Below are positions 26,732-36,422 of a stretch of 64,000 nucleotides of DNA, one piece after another. The position numbers and the translations under genes are program-made. Below the pieces are notes generated by a model. The model did not search any database. It was not told the DNA's origin and was given only the letters and a program-made list of their open reading frames with translations. Position 1 is the first letter of the stretch. Every line of letters begins with the position of its first letter. The DNA is from RGIG3178 sp942492795 (GTDB lineage Bacteria > Bacillota > Clostridia > Christensenellales > QAND01): the NCBI GenBank assembly GCA_942492795.1, contig OW818639.1:186001-250000 (forward strand). Direction: 5' to 3'.

Positions 26732-28117
26732 CTAAGGCGTCATGCAATAGATAGTTAGCAGAGGGATATCGTATTCACTATACCTCTTCTGAATGCACAC
26801 CTCGTAAATGTACCCGCCTTCGATAAAGCGGTATTGAACGTCCGAAGCCATATCGCTTGAAATTTTTTCAAATCCTTCCTTGTTTCCATATTCATCAATA
26901 TAGAGAGTGGTTAACTCTTCTAACGTCAATTCCGTTATGACGGCGGTCTCATAGGTCACTTTTATGGGATCGCCCCAGCGCTGCAGGTATGTCGTATACG
27001 CGGGCTTGTTCTTATCGCCGCCCAAAATTTTGATGGTATCCGGCGCATTTGCAAAATACGGGTTGGTATCCGAATGAAGCGAAACGATCAGAGTCACGCG
27101 TGTTTGCGATTGCGTGTTTCTCGAAATGATGCTCACCTGATAGTTGCCGATGGTGCCCGACAACGATATTTCGTTTGCGTACGACCTTGACGTCAGAAGC
27201 TTGTTGTAATAGGTCAGCACATCCTGCGGGAACGTGTCCGTCAGATAAGTAACAAAATATTCATCCGCGCCAACGCCTTCCCATGTGTTGTGCGTAAAGC
27301 TGCTGCCCTCCACCCGCGCACACTTGTACAGCGGTAGCACCTCCAACGGATATCCCGAAAGCAGCACAGATCTGTCCCCGCTCTCGAGGTTGACGTCGGG
27401 CAGGTAGAGCAGGTCGGTATTGGCGATCAGCTCGTCGACGGATTTTTTCAGGCTATCGATCAAATCCTGCTCGGTCGCATTCTTTACGGATTTTACATAG
27501 CGCTCCGCCAGCAGCAACTTTCCCGGCGTCACGCCGTAGCGCTGCGCCCGCGCTTTTAGTTCACCGTCGACGCTCTCGCCCTTGAAGTTGGCCAACACCT
27601 GATGGTTTGCCGCTTCGCGCTGCATCGTCTGGATCATCTCCTCCACCAGCGACACCGCGTACGCCGTGTTCGGGGAATAGGCGGTGACCATCATGGTTGC
27701 GGCCTCGTCCGCCGTGAGGTATTTCCCCTCGACCAGTGCCGCAAACAGCGACGTCAGCCCCGCCTGCAATTTTTGCCCCTTCAGATTCGCATGGCTTATG
27801 ACCCGCTGCGCGTCCTCGTTCATCGCCGACACTTCGATGATGGTATTGAACATGTTTGTTGTGATCTCAATGCCGGGATTCACGTCCAGACTCACTTCGG
27901 CATAGGGCATATGAAGCGCAAACTGCGTGCCTCCAAACAGCAGCACCACTGCTGCCGCGGCCGTCACCGCCCACTTTACAAGCGCGTTGGTCCGCCCGAG
28001 CGCGTTTTGCACGCGCTGCCCCACGGTATAGTCCCTGTTTTTCACGCGCACAACGTCGCCGGCTTCGCTCAAGAGCACGGCGTATTTTCCACTGATTTCC
28101 AATACAACGTTGTTCAT
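26732..28117 (-). CDS. rsgI: Anti-sigma-I factor RsgI-family protein
   Basis: 461 residues. The N-terminal 50 residues (NVVLEISGKYAVLLSEAGDV) are the cytoplasmic RsgI anti-sigma domain, followed by a membrane helix (about 48-70) and the extracellular domain opening VSLDVNPGIEITTNMFNTII. The C-terminal 200 residues have no recognised sensor domain. RsgI proteins bind SigI inside and sense a signal outside. The gene follows sigI by four bases, as in the usual sigI-rsgI operon. ATG 28117 was taken; a GTG at 28120 is equally spaced from a weak AGAGAGG. Confidence 0.88.
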   Translation of the reverse strand: MNNVVLEISGKYAVLLSEAGDVVRVKNRDYTVGQRVQNALGRTNALVKWAVTAAAAVVLLFGGTQFALHMPYAEVSLDVNPGIEITTNMFNTIIEVSAMNEDAQRVISHANLKGQKLQAGLTSLFAALVEGKYLTADEAATMMVTAYSPNTAYAVSLVEEMIQTMQREAANHQVLANFKGESVDGELKARAQRYGVTPGKLLLAERYVKSVKNATEQDLIDSLKKSVDELIANTDLLYLPDVNLESGDRSVLLSGYPLEVLPLYKCARVEGSSFTHNTWEGVGADEYFVTYLTDTFPQDVLTYYNKLLTSRSYANEISLSGTIGNYQVSIISRNTQSQTRVTLIVSLHSDTNPYFANAPDTIKILGGDKNKPAYTTYLQRWGDPIKVTYETAVITELTLEELTTLYIDEYGNKEGFEKISSDMASDVQYRFIEGGYIYEVCIQKRYSEYDIPLLTIYCMTP

Positions 28118-28121
28118 CACG

Positions 28122-28802
28122 CTATGCCTCTCTTACAGATTTGACGTATTCGGACAGATATGCGTATTCGCCCAGCAGTATTTCCGTCAAACACACTATA
28201 TAGATACGATGACGCTCGATAAGTTTTAAGGGTATGCCGGTCAGCTTTTGTATGCCGCTTGCCGGAAGCTGCCGTGATTTTATCATCTGCTCCTGAAATT
28301 CCGGATGATCCAATATGCACCGGACGGCCCTGGCACAGTCCTTCTTTGTACTCTTATGCTTCGGAGAGCATTTGGCGACGTCCGCAAAGCCGAATCCGTA
28401 GGTTTTTAGCGTTGCCGAGAGCGATTCGATCTCCAGTTTGACGGGATCGTCGAAGCGGCTGTCCAGCGATGTGGCGCGTTGGCTTTCCACGCTCTTTCCA
28501 TCATCGGACAGTTCATACGGCACGGATTTGACCTCGCGGCTGTTGCTCCTCGCCTCGTCCACAAGCCTGCTGTGGATGACCTGTTTCGCGAACGGCAAAA
28601 ACCGCCCGCTCTCGGGGCGGAACCGCTGCACCGCTTCGGAAAAAGCGATCAGTGCGATGCTCATCTCGTCGTCGTGCTCGCTCACATACTTGCATGCACC
28701 CCGGCTGGCGGCGGCTGCGATAAAGGGGCGGTAGTCCTTCAAAAGAGCCTCGAACTCCTTTTCGTCCCCTTTGGCCCTTTGCACCCTTTGCTCTGTTTCC
28801 AC
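28122..28802 (-). CDS. sigI: RNA polymerase sigma factor SigI
   Basis: 226 residues. The sequence has the SigI layout: an N-terminal region 2-like part (FIAAAASRGACKYVSEHDDE, MSIALIAFSEAVQRFRPESG, FLPFAKQVIHSRLVDEAR) and a C-terminal DNA-binding part ending IQKLTGIPLKLIERHRIYIV. SigI factors direct genes for wall, heat-stress or polysaccharide functions depending on species. GTG 28802 was chosen because GGAGG lies seven bases upstream; the in-frame TTG at 28808 has no spacing. It is the first gene of the operon with rsgI. Confidence 0.9.
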   Translation of the reverse strand: METEQRVQRAKGDEKEFEALLKDYRPFIAAAASRGACKYVSEHDDEMSIALIAFSEAVQRFRPESGRFLPFAKQVIHSRLVDEARSNSREVKSVPYELSDDGKSVESQRATSLDSRFDDPVKLEIESLSATLKTYGFGFADVAKCSPKHKSTKKDCARAVRCILDHPEFQEQMIKSRQLPASGIQKLTGIPLKLIERHRIYIVCLTEILLGEYAYLSEYVKSVREA

Positions 28803-29019
28803 AAACAATCCTCCGCATCAAGCGATAAGCAAATCAATCCTTACTATATTATACGTCAGATTAAGAACATTTTCGGGGGGGAACACAAAACATTTCAGGA
28901 TTCAACAGGAAATGTTATAAAAGCAGCAAACAGGATATGTGATCATAAAGCGAACCGGGAACAGGATCTCCCCGCGCCACGTTGTTTGTAGGAAATGCCC
29001 CCTACAACACAAAATCCGC

Positions 29020-29088
29020 GGAAGGGTCAAGACCCTTCCCTACGCCCAAAAGCCAATTTCCATCGTAGGGAACGGTCTTGACCGTTCC
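29020..29088. repeat. 69-base nested inverted repeat, copy 2
   Basis: Same length and arms as 699-767: GGAAGGGTCAAGACCCTTCC followed by CTAC (29020-29043), then GTAGGGAACGG through CCGTTCC (29065-29088). The central spacers differ in a few bases. Confidence 0.85.
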
Positions 29089-29148
29089 GCTTCGGGGTCA
29101 TAGGGGCTATGCCCTCCATTCAAAGCGATCATGGTCTCCTTTACATAT

Positions 29149-29640
29149 TTATATCTGCACTTCCATCTCCGCCGGAAGATATTTTATCTCCCCTACGTAA
29201 TATTTACGAACCGCAGCCAGCGTTTCTTTTGTCAGCTCCAATTTCATCAAATCCTTGCTCTGCCAGCGGAACAACAAACTTTCCGTGTTGTATCCGGGCA
29301 ACGATCTTGAGGAGAAATAGATCCAGCGCTGCTGCAGAAACAAAGACGAGGATGTTCCTATCCCCACTTCCGCCACATCGGACAGGTTCATGTAAATGCA
29401 GCGCTGCATAAAGGTGTCCGTTCTGTATTCGATGTTCTTATCGGTAAATGTGATAGATCCGTAGACGCTTCTGGCCAACAGTCCCATCATCAGCAAAACA
29501 GCCATATACAACAGAAACCAAAGCGGTGAAATCTCCGCATCCGTATAGCGCAAAAATGGTATCACCAACATTGCGCATACGATCAAAGAAAAAACTGTGA
29601 TGCCGAGGTTCGTGAAAAACCTCGATACTCTGAATTCCAT
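29149..29640 (-). CDS. PH-domain-like membrane protein
   Basis: 163 residues with two N-terminal membrane helices (about 14-32 and 42-62), followed by a beta-rich domain. Its pattern (GSITFTDKNIEYRTDTFMQ, then IYMNLSDVAEVGIG) is that of the small bacterial PH-like (YdbT/bPH) domains. ATG 29640 was chosen because AGGTGG lies upstream with normal spacing. Function is unknown; the gene stands alone. Confidence 0.65.
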   Translation of the reverse strand: MEFRVSRFFTNLGITVFSLIVCAMLVIPFLRYTDAEISPLWFLLYMAVLLMMGLLARSVYGSITFTDKNIEYRTDTFMQRCIYMNLSDVAEVGIGTSSSLFLQQRWIYFSSRSLPGYNTESLLFRWQSKDLMKLELTKETLAAVRKYYVGEIKYLPAEMEVQI

Positions 29641-29837
29641 TGGGTACCACCTGCCTTTGTTCAGAATAGAACCTATCATCTATAATGCCTAAATATATTC
29701 ACATTGTATATTACGACTTCATATTAGTCTATACGATAGGGTCGTATTGTTTTTTTATAGCAATATTCAGAATGCGTTTTATCCCTTTGATATCCCTCAG
29801 CCGCGGCTCTTTGCCACGCCCTTTCTCCATCCCTGAA

Positions 29838-29864
29838 AACCAAAAGAGGGACGCAACGCGTCCC
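29838..29864 (-). terminator. Rho-independent terminator
   Basis: On the minus strand GGGACGC pairs with GCGTCCC around GTT and is followed by TCTTTTGGTTTT. It lies 55 bases after the pyruvate-kinase-like gene. Confidence 0.65.
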
Positions 29865-29919
29865 CCCAAACCCCTTTTTGGTCTTCAGGCGCTTCTTCTT
29901 TGCGCCCATATCGAATTGC

Positions 29920-30519
29920 TCATTCGCTGTGCATGCACAACACTTCGTGGATCTTCAGCTCAAAGAACGAAGAACTGGGCACCGGCGTCATCACGACCGC
30001 GGTATCCACGCCCGCTCCGTGTCCGCCCATGGTCACGACCTTCTGCGGGTATTCAAGATACCCCGCTTCCATCGCCATGATGGCACACTCGAGCGCTACC
30101 TTCATGCCGGGTCCGAACAGCCGCAGCGTGTCGGATACGACGATGCCGGTCTCGGCGCCCTTGTATTTCATCATCGAAGCACGAGACATGCCGTCGAACA
30201 GATGGCTGCCGGTCACGATCTTAACACCTGCGGCCAAGAGCTCCTCTTCGGCTTCTTTGGACATCAGCTGCACCACGCCGGAGCGGTCCCCCTTCAAATG
30301 CGGATGATGCCGCACGGCGATCAACTGGTTCTTGCAATCCATTTCTTTGGCGATCTTGACCAGCGTCAACGCGGAAACGCCGTAGGTGGATGCGCAGACG
30401 ATGGGCAGGTTATCCTGCATCGAGCGCAAAACGGCGGTACGCAATGTCGCTTCCGTTTCAGCGGCGTGCGCGGCATGCCTTTCGGCGGAATACCCGTATG
30501 ATGAATTGACAAATTGCAT
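29920..30519 (-). CDS. Pyruvate kinase C-terminal (alpha/beta) domain-like protein
   Basis: 199 residues forming only the C-terminal regulatory-type domain of pyruvate kinase, without the catalytic barrel. Visible elements are VCASTYGVSALTLVKIAKEM, GVKIVTGSHLFDGM, MKVALECAIMAMEAGYLEY and KVVTMGGHGAGVDTAVVMTP. Stand-alone copies occur widely in Clostridia; a small-molecule sensing or hydrolase role has been suggested, without proof. AAGGAGG precedes the ATG at eight bases. It is not a truncated kinase: it starts cleanly and has its own terminator. Confidence 0.8.
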   Translation of the reverse strand: MQFVNSSYGYSAERHAAHAAETEATLRTAVLRSMQDNLPIVCASTYGVSALTLVKIAKEMDCKNQLIAVRHHPHLKGDRSGVVQLMSKEAEEELLAAGVKIVTGSHLFDGMSRASMMKYKGAETGIVVSDTLRLFGPGMKVALECAIMAMEAGYLEYPQKVVTMGGHGAGVDTAVVMTPVPSSSFFELKIHEVLCMHSE

Positions 30520-30753
30520 GGCATAAGCCTCCTTTTAAAACTCTTGTCTGCATTATACCATGAATACGCAGCGATTGAAGACAGCGTCTTTGAAGATTGG
30601 AAAAATCTCTCCGGCTGCCCTTTTGCCCCTATCAGCAGTTGTCCCGGCTCATTTTGCCGTGGTATCATAATGCATATCCATCTACCGCTCTCAAACCGGA
30701 ACAGCATGCAGCGGCGTACTGCGGCACAACCTTTTGTTGAAAGAGAGGAACCC

Positions 30754-31125
30754 ATGGAAGTGTTTGCAGACTATCTGGCGGGTATCGACGACCCCGATCA
30801 TCGGGCTCGCACACGGGAGATTTTGGGTTGGGTAACGGCGAATTTCCCAAACCTGTCGCAGAGGATCGCGTGGAATCAGCCGATGTTTACCGATCACGGC
30901 ACGTTTATCATCGGCTTGAGCGTTTCCAAACATCATTTGGCTGTCGCGCCCGAAAGAGCGAGCATCCTTCGCTTTTCCGACGAGATCAGACAGGCAGGCT
31001 ACGACCACACCAAGGAACTGATACGCATCTCTTGGGACAAACCGGTTGATTATTCGCTTCTTGGGCGAATCATCGCATTCAACATTCTGGATAAGACGGA
31101 TGTTTCGACGTTTTGGAGAAAATAG
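30754..31125 (+). CDS. DUF1801 / YdhG-like iron chaperone-type protein
   Basis: 123 residues. The frataxin-like fold of the DUF1801 family is read from IDDPDHRARTREILGWV, LSQRIAWNQPMFTDHGTFII, KHHLAVAPE and YDHTKELIRISWDKPVDY. Bacillus relatives have been described as iron chaperones, a general family function I infer here. ATG 30754 follows GAGAGGAACCC; the frame is open upstream but without a ribosome-binding site. A terminator follows. Confidence 0.82.
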   Translation: MEVFADYLAGIDDPDHRARTREILGWVTANFPNLSQRIAWNQPMFTDHGTFIIGLSVSKHHLAVAPERASILRFSDEIRQAGYDHTKELIRISWDKPVDYSLLGRIIAFNILDKTDVSTFWRK

Positions 31126-31191
31126 AAAGCGGATCTGCCCGACACTTTTTCATTTCCGCTTTGTTGCAGTGTCGTTTCCCTTTGCCCGTAA

Positions 31192-31226
31192 AAGGCCGCG
31201 GTTCTATACGAATTCCGCGGCTTTGT
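31192..31226 (+). terminator. Rho-independent terminator
   Basis: GCCGCGG and CCGCGGC flank a 13-base loop and are followed by TTTG. Confidence 0.65.
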
Positions 31227-31405
31227 CATACTGATTGTATCGTTTCCGGACCAATCCTTTGCATGATGCCCGTTTTCGCCTTTACGCCTTATGCATGAAG
31301 TTACATGTTTGCCAAAATTGCTGGATTATGCTGTGATGCTGTGCTATGATATTGTATGATAATCCATCGACAATAATCGACAACTTTGCAGGGGGTGACA
31401 TTTGC

Positions 31406-31642
31406 GTGGATGATCGTTTTGTCTCTTCACGAAAAATCAAAAGCATCGACTATCTGCCGGAAGGAAATATCCTGAAAATTGTTTTTGATAACAGCATGAC
31501 ATACCGTTACAGCAATGTTCCCGAAAACATTTATCATGAGATGATAAGATCCAAGGATCAAAACACATTTTTTGACAAAAAGATTTACGCACACTTCACC
31601 TTGCTTGACCAGAAATACGCCCGTTCCCCCCGTAAGAAATAG
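31406..31642 (+). CDS. KTSC domain protein
   Basis: 78 residues from GTG 31406, which follows GGGGGTGACATTTGC. The whole protein is one KTSC domain: FVSSRKIKSIDYLPEGNILK, then IVFDNSMTYRYSNVPENIYH and FFDKKIYAHF. The family's function is not established; it is often near nucleic-acid genes. It lies 48 bases upstream of ftsZ on the same strand and could share its transcript. Confidence 0.8.
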   Translation: MDDRFVSSRKIKSIDYLPEGNILKIVFDNSMTYRYSNVPENIYHEMIRSKDQNTFFDKKIYAHFTLLDQKYARSPRKK

Positions 31643-31690
31643 GCATCATTGTTCCGTTTGACCGCATGCCATTCATTAGGAGGCGTTCAC

Positions 31691-32821
31691 ATGTTGGAGT
31701 TTGATGTTGATCCGCCCGCAGCGTCCATCAAGGTGATCGGCGTCGGCGGAGCCGGCAACAATGCCGTCAATCGCATGGTCCAATACGGACTGCGCGGTGT
31801 TGAATTCATCGCGATCAACACAGACAAACAAGCGCTGGATCTGTCGCGGGCAAAGCAGCGCATTCAAATAGGAGAAAAGCTCACCAAGGGCCTTGGAGCT
31901 GGTGCCGATCCGCAAATCGGGTCGCGTGCCGCAAAGGAGAATGCAGATGCTATTTCTGCCGCGCTCAAAGGTTCGGATATGGTCTTCGTGACAGCCGGCA
32001 TGGGCGGGGGTACGGGTACCGGTGCTGCGCCCATCATCGCCGGTATTTCCCGGAGTCTCGGCATATTGACCGTTGGCGTCATCACAAGACCGTTCTCCTT
32101 TGAAGGCAGGCAAAGAGCCAGAAATGCCGACATGGGCATTGCCGATTTTCAGGGCAACGTGGATACGCTCATCGTTATTCCAAACGACCGGTTGTTGGCG
32201 GTCGCAGGAAAAAGCACAAGCATGCTGGATGCCTTTCGCATGTCGGACGATGTTCTTCGTCAGGGCATCCAAGGCATCAGCGATTTGATTTCAATGCCGA
32301 GCCTTATCAATCTGGATTTCGCAGATGTAAGAGCCGTGATGGCAAACAGCGGCATGGCACATATGGGCATCGGGGTCGGCACGGGCGAAAACCGCGCGGT
32401 GGATGCGGCCAGACAGGCAGTGAACAGCCCGATGCTTGAAACGTCCATCCAGGGCGCTACTGCGATACTCTTCAACATAACAGGCGGATCCGAGATGAGC
32501 CTGATGGAAGTGACCGAAGCAGCCGAACTTATCCACAACGCCGCAGATCCGAATATGAATCTGATCTTCGGTGCGGGAATCAACGAATCGCTGGGCGATT
32601 CCATTCGGGTGACAATTATCGCAACAGGTTTTAAGCCGTTACGGAATTCATCCGAACAACCCCAGTCGTTAACGGACGAACTTCCTCCCAAAACGCAGAA
32701 CTCAACGCAAGCAAGAAACCCGTCCTCCCCGGCAAAGCCGGGCACGCGCCCGCTCCCCTCGATTTTGGAAACGGACAGCGACGACCTTTTTGTCCCATCC
32801 TGGATCAGCAAAAACCAATAA
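31691..32821 (+). CDS. ftsZ: Cell division protein FtsZ
   Basis: 376 residues. The tubulin-like GTPase signature GGGTGTGAAP is at about 105-114, with the N-terminal nucleotide site IGVGGAGNNAVNRM. The synergy loop region reads NLDFADVRAVM. A flexible Pro/Ser linker (about 318-355) leads to the C-terminal peptide DDLFVPSWISKNQ, a variant of the usual IPxFLR tail that binds FtsA or SepF. AGGAGG precedes ATG 31691. It is not in a division-wall gene cluster, and a terminator follows, so it is expressed alone or with the KTSC gene. Confidence 0.96.
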   Translation: MLEFDVDPPAASIKVIGVGGAGNNAVNRMVQYGLRGVEFIAINTDKQALDLSRAKQRIQIGEKLTKGLGAGADPQIGSRAAKENADAISAALKGSDMVFVTAGMGGGTGTGAAPIIAGISRSLGILTVGVITRPFSFEGRQRARNADMGIADFQGNVDTLIVIPNDRLLAVAGKSTSMLDAFRMSDDVLRQGIQGISDLISMPSLINLDFADVRAVMANSGMAHMGIGVGTGENRAVDAARQAVNSPMLETSIQGATAILFNITGGSEMSLMEVTEAAELIHNAADPNMNLIFGAGINESLGDSIRVTIIATGFKPLRNSSEQPQSLTDELPPKTQNSTQARNPSSPAKPGTRPLPSILETDSDDLFVPSWISKNQ

Positions 32822-32870
32822 GTTTTGCGTCGGCGCAAATACACTTGCTCATATGAAAACATGACAATAA

Positions 32871-32907
32871 CAAAACACAAAACCCCGTAAGGGGTTTTGT
32901 GTTTTTT
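32871..32907. terminator. Bidirectional terminator
   Basis: ACACAAAACCCC and GGGGTTTTGTGT pair around GTAA, with T runs on both strands. It lies between ftsZ and the convergent arsC/spx-like gene. Confidence 0.9.
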
Positions 32908-33286
32908 ACGATCGCATGCCTGGCAGACGCAGTTCCCATTCCGCTTCGTTGAAACCGACCAGGACAAAATCGTCGCCGATGAAAATCGGCCGCTTCACCA
33001 GCATCCCGTCCGTTGCCATCAAATCATATTGTTCCTGGTCCGTCATGCCCATGTTGGGCATGCGTTCGTTCAGCCTGCCCTTGATGTTCAGCGTCCTGTA
33101 TTGCAAACCGCTGGTGTTCCACAACCGTTTGATCGGCAACCCGCTGCGTTCACGCCAGCGCCGCAATTCTTCCGCTGTCGGATTGCTTGTTTTGATATCC
33201 CGGATTTCCACCTGTATGCCGTGCTCATCCAGCCATTTCTTTGCCCTTTGGCAAGTCGTGCATCTGGTATAGCAAATAAACTGCAT
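32906..33286 (-). CDS. ArsC/Spx family thioredoxin-fold protein
   Basis: 126 residues. The N-terminal CYTRCTTCQRAKKWL has the C9-x2-C12 pair of the Spx/MgsR/ArsC group, with the typical IRDIKTSNPTAEELRRW next. The segment MVKRPIFIGDDFVLVGFNE is the usual KRP-type end. Members are either thiol-disulfide transcriptional partners (Spx) or arsenate-reductase-like enzymes. The CxxC favours the Spx/YffB side. It may share a transcript with the zinc-ribbon gene 34 bases upstream. Confidence 0.85.
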   Translation of the reverse strand: MQFICYTRCTTCQRAKKWLDEHGIQVEIRDIKTSNPTAEELRRWRERSGLPIKRLWNTSGLQYRTLNIKGRLNERMPNMGMTDQEQYDLMATDGMLVKRPIFIGDDFVLVGFNEAEWELRLPGMRS

Positions 33287-33320
33287 GTTGTTCCCGCCTT
33301 TTTTGTTTCTTTCCGGGGTG

Positions 33321-33527
33321 TTACCAACCGCCGGATTTGGTGTTGCCGTCCGCCGTTGACGCCGGATCTGCGGGATTTCCGCAATTCGGGCAAGTCGTCG
33401 GCTGTACTTGCTTATGGATATCCGTTTGTTCCAATCCGGTCAAATTCTGCATGTTTTCCCAAAATGTCGATTGAACTTCCCAGACATGTCCGCATTTCGG
33501 GCACTTGAAAGCGACGTTGGAAGCCAT
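33321..33527 (-). CDS. Zinc-ribbon protein
   Basis: 68 residues from ATG 33527, after GGGAGGGGGAATTTCAT. Two CxxC pairs (FKCPKCGHVWEV and TTCPNCGNPAD) form one ribbon, with a helix in between. The tail is short and polar. Function is unknown. It precedes the ArsC/Spx-like gene on the same strand. Confidence 0.72.
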   Translation of the reverse strand: MASNVAFKCPKCGHVWEVQSTFWENMQNLTGLEQTDIHKQVQPTTCPNCGNPADPASTADGNTKSGGW

Positions 33528-33662
33528 ATGAAATTCCCCCTCCCGCATCGGAATACTTGCTTTAATGGTAGCACAAAATCGTTCAAAGAGGAACGGACCG
33601 GTTTATGGATGCGCGATGCCGCGGCCTATGATATATTGAGTTTGAAAAAGGAGGCTGTGCGG

Positions 33663-34622
33663 ATGGACAAGCGGTTGCGCATACGGGGGAGATTTCTTGG
33701 CGCCTTGTTGCGTTTCACAAACAAGCGGTCTTTTGAACGAACAAATTCCTTTTTGCGCTTTTACCGCCGTATTCCCCCAAAGAGCATCAACCGACAGCAG
33801 TCCTTTATCAAAAATCCTCATGACGGTTCTTCGATCCGTCTTTTGATCTATAAACAAAAAAATGCGCAAGCCAAGGCTGCCGGGCTTCTCTGGTTTCACG
33901 GCGGCGGCTATGCGTTGGGAAAACCGGAGATGGACGAAGCGCTCTTCGGACGGTTCTTAGCTGCGGTAAACTGTGTGATCGTTTCTCCCGATTATCGGCT
34001 TTCGGTTCATAAGCCGTACCCTTGTGCTTTTGAGGATTGCTATGCCGCTCTTTTATGGATGAGGGATCATGCCGAAGAGTTGGGCATACGCGACGACCAA
34101 CTGTTCGTAGGGGGAAACAGCGCAGGCGGAGGACTTGCGGCAGCCGTAGCCTTGTGCGCGAGAGACAAAGGCGAAGTCAACCTCGCCTTCCAAATGCCGC
34201 TGTATCCGATGATCGACGATCGGATGAACACACCCTCCGCAACGAACAACTTGTCTCCCGTCTGGAACTCCCGCAGCAATGCGGCAGCTTGGAAGTTGTA
34301 TCTCGGGCAACTCTTCGGCACGGATAGGGTTCCTAAATATGCGGCGCCTGCCAGAGAGACGGATTATTCCCATCTGCCGCCTGCATTCACGTTGATCGGC
34401 AGCATTGACCCGTTTTACGATGAAACGCTTGCCTATGTCAACAACCTGCGCAAAGCGGGAATCCGCGCAGACCTTGCCGAATTTGAAGGTTGCTTTCATG
34501 CGTTCGACAGGCTTTGCCCAGGTTCTGTCGCAGGCAAAAAAGCCAACGCAGAACTGATCGATGCCTTGCGTTATGCTGGCGAGCATCACCATGCGTCGCA
34601 GCCTTCTTCTGCCGACGATTAA
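33663..34622 (+). CDS. Alpha/beta hydrolase, HSL-type esterase
   Basis: 319 residues. The oxyanion motif HGGGYALG, the nucleophile elbow GNSAGG, an acidic residue in SIDPFYDE and a histidine in GCFHAFDR form the catalytic set of the hormone-sensitive-lipase family. The product is a cytoplasmic carboxyl-ester hydrolase, likely with an acetyl or short-chain substrate. ATG 33663 follows AAAGGAGG. It lies upstream of an FAD-dependent desaturase-like gene on the same strand. Confidence 0.85.
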   Translation: MDKRLRIRGRFLGALLRFTNKRSFERTNSFLRFYRRIPPKSINRQQSFIKNPHDGSSIRLLIYKQKNAQAKAAGLLWFHGGGYALGKPEMDEALFGRFLAAVNCVIVSPDYRLSVHKPYPCAFEDCYAALLWMRDHAEELGIRDDQLFVGGNSAGGGLAAAVALCARDKGEVNLAFQMPLYPMIDDRMNTPSATNNLSPVWNSRSNAAAWKLYLGQLFGTDRVPKYAAPARETDYSHLPPAFTLIGSIDPFYDETLAYVNNLRKAGIRADLAEFEGCFHAFDRLCPGSVAGKKANAELIDALRYAGEHHHASQPSSADD

Positions 34623-34790
34623 GGGGTGTTTTCAACGGCAGTTTGCAAAACCAAGATCGTCGGCGATTGCACCTTCAGTTCATGTCGAATCCTGTTGAAG
34701 GCAGGAAAACGCTTGTGGTATGATGCTATCAATATAACCGCTGTACCGCAAAAAAATCGAAGTCACATATGCATGATCGGGGGGCTTCTA

Positions 34791-36422
34791 TTGGTGTATG
34801 ACGCAATCATCGTCGGCGCGGGGGCTGCAGGGCTCACCGCCGCAGCGTATCTTTGCAAGCAAGGCTTGAAGGTACTCGTCTTGGAGAAAGAGGATCATGT
34901 CGGCGGCTTGGTGAATTCTTTTAAACACAACGGATTTACGTTTGACGGCGGCATACGCGCCATTGAAAATTCAGGGATCGTATTGCCGATGCTCCGGCAA
35001 TTGGGCCTGCAAATCGATTTTGTCAAAAGCCGTGTGTCCATCGGCATCGAAGATGACATCGTCCGCCTTGAATCGCGCGAGAGCCTGCAGGCGTATAAGG
35101 ATCTTCTCTTAAGACAGTTTCCCGACAATGCAAGCGACGTAAACAGCATCATCGCGGATATCCGCCGGATCATGGGGTATATGGATGTGCTCTATGGCGT
35201 GGACAATCCGCTTTTTCTGGACATGCAAAGGGATAAGGACTACCTCGTCAAAACGATACTGCCCTGGATGTTCAAATTCATCGTGACGATCCAAAAGATC
35301 GAAAAGCTAAACACGCCGATCTATCCGTATCTTCGCCAAACCCTCGGCAGCGAAGTCCTGATCGACATCATCGCCCAGCATTTTTTTCAATCAACGCCCG
35401 CCTTTTTCGCGCTGAGCTATTTCAGCCTGTATCTGGATTACATGTACCCCAAAGGGGGCACGGGGGTACTGACCGATTCGATCAGGCACTATGTTCTGGA
35501 TCTCGCGGGCGAGATCAAAACCGGCACACATGTCTGTGCGGTCGATCCTGTCGGACACCGTGTTTTAGACGACGCGGGCAACGCATACAACTACAGAAAA
35601 CTGATTTGGGCATCGGATCTCAAGAAGTTCTATGCGATGATCGACATGGACAAACTGCCCGATCCGAAAATTCGGCAAAACACGCTCGCCCAGAAGAACC
35701 TTATCTCGGACAAGACCGGCGGGGATTCCGTCTATACGCTGTATCTTGAAACAGATTTGGACAGAAGCTTTTTTGAAGATGTTTGCAGCCCTCATCTTTT
35801 CTATACGCCCAACAAGGAGGGATTGCACGCGCTGTGCCCGAAATCCCCGTTGGACGAAACGTTGCCGCGCACGGGCTCGGATGAAGAAAAAGACCGGATC
35901 TTCCGATGGCTCCGTGACTATTTCCGGCTTACGACCTACGAAATAGCATGTCCCGTCATGCGGGACGAGACCCTTGCACCCAAAGGCAAAACAGGCTTGA
36001 TCGTCAGCGTATTGATGGACTACTCGCTCGTGAATCACATCAACGCCATGGGATGGTATGACGAATTCAAACAAGCGAGCAACGAAAGCATCATCAATAT
36101 TCTTGATGCGACGATATTCAAAGGGATAAAGGGCAAAATAACAGAGCAATTTTCCAGCACGCCGCTGACGCTGGAACGAATCACCGGCAATTCGCAAGGC
36201 GCCATCACAGGATGGGCTTTTACAAACAACCGCATACCCGTTGTGAACAAGATGACCCGTGTGGCTCAATCGGTGCGTACGCCGATCCCGGATATCCTGC
36301 AGGCGGGACAATGGACTTTCAGTCCCTCCGGACTGCCAATCGCCATCATGACCGGAAAACTGGCCGCAAACAGGGCCATCAAAGAATTGAAAAACGCTGA
36401 AGCATCCTTCAGCGTTCCGTAA
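34791..36422 (+). CDS. FAD-dependent oxidoreductase of the phytoene-desaturase type
   Basis: 543 residues. The N-terminal dinucleotide-binding motif is IIVGAGAAGLTAAAYLCKQG, followed by EKEDHVGG, the usual second motif. The C-terminal region reads ILQAGQWTFSPSGLPIAIMT, which fits the desaturase/carotenoid-isomerase end motif. The substrate cannot be told, and no carotenoid synthase is in view. The start was set at TTG 34791 because GGGGGG lies six bases upstream; GTG 34794 is an alternative. The last 14 bases overlap the convergent SDR gene. Confidence 0.8.
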   Translation: MVYDAIIVGAGAAGLTAAAYLCKQGLKVLVLEKEDHVGGLVNSFKHNGFTFDGGIRAIENSGIVLPMLRQLGLQIDFVKSRVSIGIEDDIVRLESRESLQAYKDLLLRQFPDNASDVNSIIADIRRIMGYMDVLYGVDNPLFLDMQRDKDYLVKTILPWMFKFIVTIQKIEKLNTPIYPYLRQTLGSEVLIDIIAQHFFQSTPAFFALSYFSLYLDYMYPKGGTGVLTDSIRHYVLDLAGEIKTGTHVCAVDPVGHRVLDDAGNAYNYRKLIWASDLKKFYAMIDMDKLPDPKIRQNTLAQKNLISDKTGGDSVYTLYLETDLDRSFFEDVCSPHLFYTPNKEGLHALCPKSPLDETLPRTGSDEEKDRIFRWLRDYFRLTTYEIACPVMRDETLAPKGKTGLIVSVLMDYSLVNHINAMGWYDEFKQASNESIINILDATIFKGIKGKITEQFSSTPLTLERITGNSQGAITGWAFTNNRIPVVNKMTRVAQSVRTPIPDILQAGQWTFSPSGLPIAIMTGKLAANRAIKELKNAEASFSVP